The translations under genes were made by a program, and so were the position numbers. From contig JAQGNM010000446.1 of the NCBI GenBank assembly GCA_028291845.1, positions 1 through 8,924 on the forward strand: a DNA stretch of 8,924 nucleotides. The letters are read 5' to 3'. Positions 5,459 through 8,924 of this stretch are shown here, one piece after another (the stretch's first letter is position 1; each line of letters starts with the position of its first letter). This DNA is from Massilia sp. (GTDB lineage Bacteria > Pseudomonadota > Gammaproteobacteria > Burkholderiales > Burkholderiaceae_D). The notes under the pieces were generated by a model. It searched no databases and was not told the origin of the DNA. It saw nothing but the letters and a program-made list of their open reading frames with translations.

Positions 5459-5995
5459 ATGGAACAATTTCACGGCACCACGATCTTGTGCGTGCGGCGG
5501 GGCCGCCAGGTGGCGCTCGGCGGCGACGGCCAGGTCACTCTCGGCAATATCGTCATGAAGGGCACGGCCCGCAAGGTGCGTAAGTTGTATCAAGGCAAGG
5601 TGCTGTGCGGCTTTGCCGGCGGCACCGCCGACGCCTTTACCCTGCTCGACCGTTTCGAAGGCAAACTGGAAAAGCACCAGGGCAACCTGCTGCGCGCCTC
5701 GGTCGAACTGGCCAAGGACTGGCGCACCGACCGCGTGCTGCGCCGCCTCGAGGCGATGCTGCTGGTGGCGGACGCCGACTCGACCCTGGTGATCACCGGC
5801 AACGGCGACGTGCTCGAACCGGAAGACGGCGTCGGCGCCATCGGCTCCGGCGGCATCTACGCCCAGTCCGCCGCCAAGGCGCTGCAAGAGAACACGGAAC
5901 TGTCGCCGGCCGAGGTGGTGAAAAAATCGCTGACCATCGCCGGCCAACTGTGCATCTATACCAATCTGAACCACATCATCGAAACTCTCGACTGA
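5459..5995 (+). CDS. hslV: ATP-dependent protease subunit HslV (ClpQ)
   Basis: 178 residues, the usual length. HslV is the proteasome-like, threonine peptidase half of the cytosolic HslUV protease, which degrades misfolded and regulatory proteins after heat shock. MEQFHG (1-6) is the short propeptide; removal exposes the nucleophile T7 in GTTILCVRRG. GGDGQVTLGNIVMKGTARKVRKL and the glycine-rich CGFAGGTADAFTLLDRFE are family signatures, as is GSGGIYAQSAAKAL near the C-terminal half. Two HslV hexamers stack and dock HslU rings. A sigma-32 promoter match lies upstream (5389-5416) and hslU begins 5 nt after the stop codon, so the two are one operon. Confidence 0.97.
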   Translation: MEQFHGTTILCVRRGRQVALGGDGQVTLGNIVMKGTARKVRKLYQGKVLCGFAGGTADAFTLLDRFEGKLEKHQGNLLRASVELAKDWRTDRVLRRLEAMLLVADADSTLVITGNGDVLEPEDGVGAIGSGGIYAQSAAKALQENTELSPAEVVKKSLTIAGQLCIYTNLNHIIETLD

Positions 5996-6000
5996 GCGCC

Positions 6001-7341
6001 ATGAATCTGACTCCCCTGGAAATCGTGTCCGAACTGGACAAGCACGTGGTCGGCCAAAGCAAGGCCAAGCGCGCCGTCGCCATCGCCTTGCGCAACCGCT
6101 GGCGCCGTCAGCAGGTGGCCGAGCCCCTGCGCCATGAAATCACCCCGAAAAACATCCTGATGATCGGCCCCACCGGGGTCGGCAAGACGGAAATCGCGCG
6201 CCGCCTGGCGAGGTTGGCGGACGCCCCTTTCATTAAAATCGAGGCGACCAAGTTCACCGAGGTGGGCTATGTCGGCCGCGACGTCGACACCATCATCCGC
6301 GACCTGATCGACATCGGCATCAAGCAAACCCGCGCCAGCGAAGCGGCCAAGGTGCGCCAGCGCGCCGAAGAAGCCGCGGAAGAGCGCATCCTCGACATCC
6401 TGGTGCCGCCGGCGCGCGACTTCGGGTTCAACGTCAGCCCGGCCGCCAGCGAGACCAAGGAAGGCGACGGCACCCGCCAGACCTTCCGCAAGCGCTTGCG
6501 CGAAGGCTCGCTCGACGACCGCGAAGTCGAAATCGAGGTGGCCGACGCCGGCCCGCAAATGGAAATCATGGCGCCGCCCGGCATGGAAGAGATTACGGAA
6601 CAGATCAATGGCATGTTCTCCGGCATGTCGGGCGCCCGCAAAAAGGCCAAAAAACTCAAGATCAAGGACGCCATCAAGCTCCTGGTCGATGAGGAAGCCG
6701 GCAAGCTGATCAACGAAGACGAGATGAAGCAAAAGGCGATTGCGAACGTCGAGCAAAACGGCATCGTCTTCCTCGACGAGATCGACAAGATCGCCTCGCG
6801 CTCCGAACACGGCGGCGCCGAGGTGTCGCGCGCCGGCGTACAGCGCGACTTGTTGCCGCTGGTCGAAGGCACCACCGTCAACACCAAGTACGGCATGATC
6901 AAGACCGACCACATCCTGTTCATCGCCTCGGGCGCGTTCCACCTGGCCAAGCCTTCGGACCTGATCCCCGAGTTGCAAGGGCGCTTTCCGATCCGCGTCG
7001 AACTCGAATCGCTGTCGATCGCTGATTTCGAGCGCATTCTGACCAGCACCGACGCCTGTCTGACCACCCAGTACGAAGCCCTGCTGGCCACCGAGAACGT
7101 CCAGGTCGCGTTCAGCCCGGAGGGCATCACCCGCCTGGCAGAAATCGCTTTTGCCGTCAACGAGCGCACCGAAAACATCGGTGCCCGCCGTTTATATACG
7201 GTGATGGAAAAGCTGCTCGAGGAAGTGTCGTTCACGGCCAGCGAATCGGGCGGACAGGTCGTCACCATCGATGCGGCTTACGTCAACGAGCGGCTCGACG
7301 CGCTGGCGGAAAACGAAGACCTTTCCAGGTACGTGCTGTAA
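6001..7341 (+). CDS. hslU: ATP-dependent protease ATPase subunit HslU (ClpY)
   Basis: 446 residues, the usual length. HslU is the hexameric AAA+ unfoldase that feeds substrates into HslV. Walker A GPTGVGKT is at 56-63, the pore loop GYVG at 89-92, the intermediate (I) domain at about 107-243, Walker B IVFLDEID at 255-262, a conserved Arg in GRFP (R328) and the sensor-2 region GARRLYT at 395-400. The C-terminal LSRYVL matches the tail that inserts between HslV subunits to activate the peptidase. The start ATG 6001, beginning MNLTPLEIVSELDKHVVGQ, is the family start; the frame is open far upstream through hslV but that is shadow sequence. The TAA overlaps the Shine-Dalgarno of the next small gene. 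Confidence 0.98.
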   Translation: MNLTPLEIVSELDKHVVGQSKAKRAVAIALRNRWRRQQVAEPLRHEITPKNILMIGPTGVGKTEIARRLARLADAPFIKIEATKFTEVGYVGRDVDTIIRDLIDIGIKQTRASEAAKVRQRAEEAAEERILDILVPPARDFGFNVSPAASETKEGDGTRQTFRKRLREGSLDDREVEIEVADAGPQMEIMAPPGMEEITEQINGMFSGMSGARKKAKKLKIKDAIKLLVDEEAGKLINEDEMKQKAIANVEQNGIVFLDEIDKIASRSEHGGAEVSRAGVQRDLLPLVEGTTVNTKYGMIKTDHILFIASGAFHLAKPSDLIPELQGRFPIRVELESLSIADFERILTSTDACLTTQYEALLATENVQVAFSPEGITRLAEIAFAVNERTENIGARRLYTVMEKLLEEVSFTASESGGQVVTIDAAYVNERLDALAENEDLSRYVL

Positions 7342-7347
7342 GGAGAG
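7339..7347 (+). promoter_or_regulatory. Ribosome binding site overlapping the hslU stop
   Basis: TAAGGAGAG combines the hslU stop (7339-7341) with AGGAG (7341-7345), 10 nt before ATG 7356. It is the best Shine-Dalgarno in the window and suggests the downstream small gene is translated by coupling to hslU. Confidence 0.7.
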
Positions 7348-7355
7348 TAGTCAAC

Positions 7356-7553
7356 ATGGCGAACAAGGCGCTGGCGACACGGCAAAAAATGCGGCTCACC
7401 GTGGAGCCGTCGCAACAGTTCGGCAAACCGAGAAATCCGGTGGCGGTGGCCGCCAAGCTGCGTGCCGCCGGGCCGCACAAGAAAGGCGGCACCGCCGTGC
7501 GTCAGGCGGAAAAGCGGGCGCTGGCCAAGGCCAAGCTGGTCGCCGAGGATTAA
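7356..7553 (+). CDS. Small basic hypothetical protein, third gene of the hslVU operon
   Basis: 65 residues, beginning MANKALATRQKMRLTVEPSQ and ending KAKLVAED. It has 9 Lys and 6 Arg against 4 acidic residues, so it is strongly basic (net about +11), with no Cys or Trp, no signal peptide and no membrane segment. The second half, from about residue 46, is likely helical with Ala/Lys/Arg-rich spacing. Such composition would suit nucleic-acid or ribosome binding, but no named domain is recognised. The strong Shine-Dalgarno overlapping the hslU stop and a 14-nt gap support real translation and cotranscription with hslVU. The terminator at 7578-7613 follows. I believe similar short proteins occur in Oxalobacteraceae, but I could not check. 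Confidence 0.72.
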   Translation: MANKALATRQKMRLTVEPSQQFGKPRNPVAVAAKLRAAGPHKKGGTAVRQAEKRALAKAKLVAED

Positions 7554-7577
7554 AACAAGGTTTTGCAGTAACGATAG

Positions 7578-7613
7578 AAATAACAAAGCCGGCTTGCGCC
7601 GGCTTTGTTATTT
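7578..7613. terminator. Bidirectional terminator between convergent genes
   Basis: A 16-bp perfect stem: AAATAACAAAGCCGGC (7578-7593), loop TTGC, GCCGGCTTTGTTATTT (7598-7613). The GC-rich core sits next to AT-rich outer pairs ending in TTTGTTATTT on each strand. It lies 24 nt past the 65-residue gene on the plus strand and contains the TAA stop codon (7608-7610) of the minus-strand gene. Confidence 0.85.
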
Positions 7614-8060
7614 GCGCACCCAACCCGCGTTGGCCGGCGGGCAGGTCACTTCCCGCGCCTTGCTGCTGTCGTGCAAAATGCCCGGCACATAATTGTGCGT
7701 GCTGCTGGTGATGCAATAGCTCTTGTTGCCATACGTTACGCGCTCGATGACCACGCCATCGGGCGAGCGGTACTGGTCGATCATGCGAGTATTGGAGCGG
7801 TCGATGTAAGCGGCATCGGCCGCCTTGTCGAAGCGCTCGAGGGGCGTCTCGGCGCCGCCGCCGAAGTCGGGATTCTTCTTCGCCGGCTGCGGCAGATCAG
7901 CGCGAATTTCCTTATCCACTTCGACCGCCTCGCGCTTGGCCTTCTCGAGATCGGACACGCCCTTCGCAGTAGGCGCCGGCTGCGCCGCCTGACGCGCCTG
8001 AGCCGGAACAATGAGAACAGCCGCAGCCGCGCAAAGCAAACAAGATGCAATTTTTTTCAT
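7608..8060 (-). CDS. Exported hypothetical protein with signal peptide
   Basis: 150 residues; function not recognised. The N-terminus MKKIASCLLCAAAAVLIVPAQA (1-22) is a Sec signal peptide with a basic start, a hydrophobic core and an AQA cleavage site before R23. The mature part begins with an Ala/Pro/Lys-rich, probably flexible stretch to about residue 75, then a more ordered end with YRSPDGVVIERVTYGNKSYC and VTCPP. C116 and C140 are the only mature cysteines and could form a disulfide in the periplasm. The start is set by the signal peptide; the frame is open 24 codons further to 8132, but that extension lacks a sensible N-terminus. No Shine-Dalgarno is visible, and an extended -10 lies only 10 nt from the ATG. 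It converges on the hslVU operon. Confidence 0.75.
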   Translation of the reverse strand: MKKIASCLLCAAAAVLIVPAQARQAAQPAPTAKGVSDLEKAKREAVEVDKEIRADLPQPAKKNPDFGGGAETPLERFDKAADAAYIDRSNTRMIDQYRSPDGVVIERVTYGNKSYCITSSTHNYVPGILHDSSKAREVTCPPANAGWVRK

Positions 8061-8069
8061 GATGATTTG

Positions 8070-8078
8070 ATCATAGCA
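8070..8078 (-). promoter_or_regulatory. Extended -10 promoter for the exported protein gene
   Basis: On the minus strand TGCTATGAT is an extended -10, with TATGAT matching five of six bases. The start of transcription would fall near 8062-8064, only 2-4 nt before the ATG at 8060, giving a nearly leaderless mRNA. This fits the absence of a Shine-Dalgarno. Confidence 0.45.
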
Positions 8079-8182
8079 GATTGACAGCAACTTGCAGCGG
8101 CACGCAAAGCGCAAGTAACCGCCGCAATCCAAACAATCCGCCCCCGAGGCGAAGCACGATCTGAATCGGGGTTGCGTCCATA

Positions 8183-8211
8183 AAAAAACCTCGGCTCCGC
8201 CGAGGTTTTTT
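8183..8211. terminator. Bidirectional intrinsic terminator
   Basis: A6 (8183-8188), CCTCGGC (8189-8195), loop TCC, GCCGAGG (8199-8205) and T6 (8206-8211). The stem is perfect and symmetric, so it works on either strand. On the minus strand it is the first clear terminator after anmK, about 213 nt beyond its stop, and shields the exported-protein gene. Confidence 0.88.
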
Positions 8212-8223
8212 ATCTGACCAACC

Positions 8224-8253
8224 CAAACAAAAGTAGGGGTTCACTTTTGTTTG
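8224..8253 (+). repeat. 30-nt palindromic hairpin, copy 2
   Basis: CAAACAAAAGT (8224-8234) pairs with ACTTTTGTTTG (8243-8253) around AGGGGTTC. It has the same length and core as the copy at 142-171 read in reverse, and is nearly identical to copy 3, which begins 38 nt after its own start. Confidence 0.85.
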
Positions 8254-8261
8254 ATTGTTCC

Positions 8262-8291
8262 CAAACAAAAGTAGGTTTTTACTTTTGTTTG
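8262..8291 (+). repeat. 30-nt palindromic hairpin, copy 3
   Basis: CAAACAAAAGTA (8262-8273) pairs with TACTTTTGTTTG (8280-8291) around GGTTTT. It is separated from copy 2 by 8 nt and followed by the AT-rich GATATATTTTT. As with the other copies, the CC-rich side of the loop is found when read in the sense of the gene it follows (here anmK, minus strand). Confidence 0.85.
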
Positions 8292-8423
8292 ATATATTTT
8301 TGGCGCCTCCCGGGCGCCCATGCGAAGCAGTGTCGCCGTTTCCCGCATCGGCAACCATCGTCTTGTGCAAAGCATCGCGAAGTGCAACTAACGGTGGCGC
8401 ATTACGCTACTTCACCTCATCCT
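8292..8423. other. Remaining non-coding sequence downstream of anmK
   Basis: The gap 8061-8423 is 363 nt. Beyond the promoter, terminator and two hairpins listed separately, this part holds the inverted repeat GGCGCC-TCCCG-GGCGCC (8302-8318), without a T-run on its 3' side on either strand, and a stretch GGTGGCGCATTACGC near 8393-8407 of a kind often seen as half of a longer palindrome in proteobacterial intergenic DNA. A 99-codon open frame on the minus strand (8071-8370) crosses the terminator and both repeats and is judged non-coding. I see no RNA gene here. Confidence 0.5.
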
Positions 8424-8924
8424 CTAGGTCGGCAGCGAGATCTTGCCCATGGTGACCGACGGCACGCCCAGGCGCTGGCCGAAATCGGAGCGCCCGCCCG
8501 CCACCGTTTCATTGGCCAGCACGGCGAACAGCACCGCTTCCTTTGCGTCGCCGAGGATGCCGAGCGTATCGGTCGAGGCGAAGCGGCAGGGCAGCAATTC
8601 CTGCAACATCGCCACCAGCAGCGGATTGTGCATGCCGCCCCCGGACATGTAGATGTCGAACTGCGCGGGCGACAAGCCGGCATCGGCGGTGGCCGCCGAT
8701 ACCGCCGTGGCGATGGTCTCGGCGGAAAAGCGGGTCAAGGTGGCCAGCACGTCTTCCGGCGGCAAGGCCGTGGTGTCGCTGGCGAACTGGGCTTCGAGCA
8801 AGTAGTCGACGTTGAACAGGTCCGGCCCGGTGGTCTTTGGAAACGGACCGCTGAAATACGGGTGCGCTTGCAAGGCCGACAACAAGCCGGCGTCGACACT
8901 GCCGCGGGTGGCGATGGCGGCATC
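8424..8924 (-). CDS. anmK: Anhydro-N-acetylmuramic acid kinase, C-terminal half (partial)
   Basis: 166 residues up to TAG at 8424-8426; the 5' part is beyond the right edge (the family is about 370 residues). AnmK uses ATP to open the 1,6-anhydro ring of anhydroMurNAc and phosphorylate it, giving MurNAc-6-phosphate in cytosolic cell-wall recycling. Recognised motifs are HPYFSGPFPKTTGPDLFN (visible residues 21-38), which matches the PPPKSTGRELFN region; SGGGMHNPLL (94-103), the ATP-site glycine motif of this ASKHA-type kinase; and GDAKEAVLFAVLANE (125-139), where most relatives have EAxAFAWLA. GVPSVTMG resembles the family end LPSVTGA, and the protein finishes soon after. No in-frame stop or frameshift is seen in the visible part. 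Confidence 0.9.
   Translation of the reverse strand, partial: DAAIATRGSVDAGLLSALQAHPYFSGPFPKTTGPDLFNVDYLLEAQFASDTTALPPEDVLATLTRFSAETIATAVSAATADAGLSPAQFDIYMSGGGMHNPLLVAMLQELLPCRFASTDTLGILGDAKEAVLFAVLANETVAGGRSDFGQRLGVPSVTMGKISLPT

Noticed and set aside
8039..8060. Lipoprotein signal (IASC at residues 4-7 of the exported protein)
   Set aside because: The cysteine is too close to the N-terminus to follow a hydrophobic core; a signal peptidase I site AQA at 20-22 fits better.
8224..8291. Short CRISPR array
   Set aside because: Only two repeats, an 8-nt spacer, fully palindromic units, and a third copy elsewhere near a porin; no cas genes.
8071..8370. 99-codon minus-strand open frame between the exported-protein gene and anmK
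   Set aside because: It spans a bidirectional terminator and two palindromic repeats, and its translation shows no domain-like character.

Overview
The window looks like chromosomal DNA of a GC-rich betaproteobacterium of the order Burkholderiales, most likely family Oxalobacteraceae (Massilia, Duganella or Janthinobacterium type). This rests on the DksA variant with a single cysteine, the HslV N-terminus that begins MEQFHG before the TT active site, the DUF484-xerC pair, the STAS protein beside hslVU, and a C-terminal porin strand ending in Phe. The family-level placement is inference from protein motifs and was not checked against a database.

Layout, left to right. Positions 2-136 are the last 44 codons of an outer-membrane porin. 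A 30-nt palindromic hairpin and a structured, non-coding stretch follow, ending in an intrinsic terminator at 292-316. A DUF484/GAF protein (382-1041) and xerC (1045-1992), 3 nt apart, form one unit. A COG0523 (CobW-like) GTPase with a histidine-rich loop (2090-3127) and dksA (3302-3754) follow on the same strand. dksA has its own long folded leader and a strong terminator (3777-3811). A protein with two helical-plus-STAS modules (4011-5351) precedes the heat-shock operon hslV-hslU and a 65-residue basic protein (5459-7553). That operon has a good sigma-32 promoter match at 5389-5416.

From 7608 onward the genes are on the minus strand. They are a small exported protein of unknown function (7608-8060), which converges on the hslVU operon through a shared bidirectional terminator, and the C-terminal half of anmK (8424-8924). 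The 363-nt gap between these two genes (8061-8423) holds a bidirectional terminator and two more copies of the 30-nt palindrome seen after the porin.

Functionally the region is mostly housekeeping: chromosome dimer resolution (XerC), stringent-response transcription control (DksA), metal handling (COG0523), ATP-dependent proteolysis (HslVU) and cell-wall recycling (AnmK). I see no CRISPR array, prophage, insertion sequence, tRNA or rRNA, and no clear new multi-gene system. The most unusual signals are the three-copy 30-nt hairpin family with compensatory stem changes, the folded porin 3' UTR, the dksA leader with a possible 8-codon upstream ORF, the internally duplicated STAS protein, and the paired 12-nt repeats in the hslV leader.
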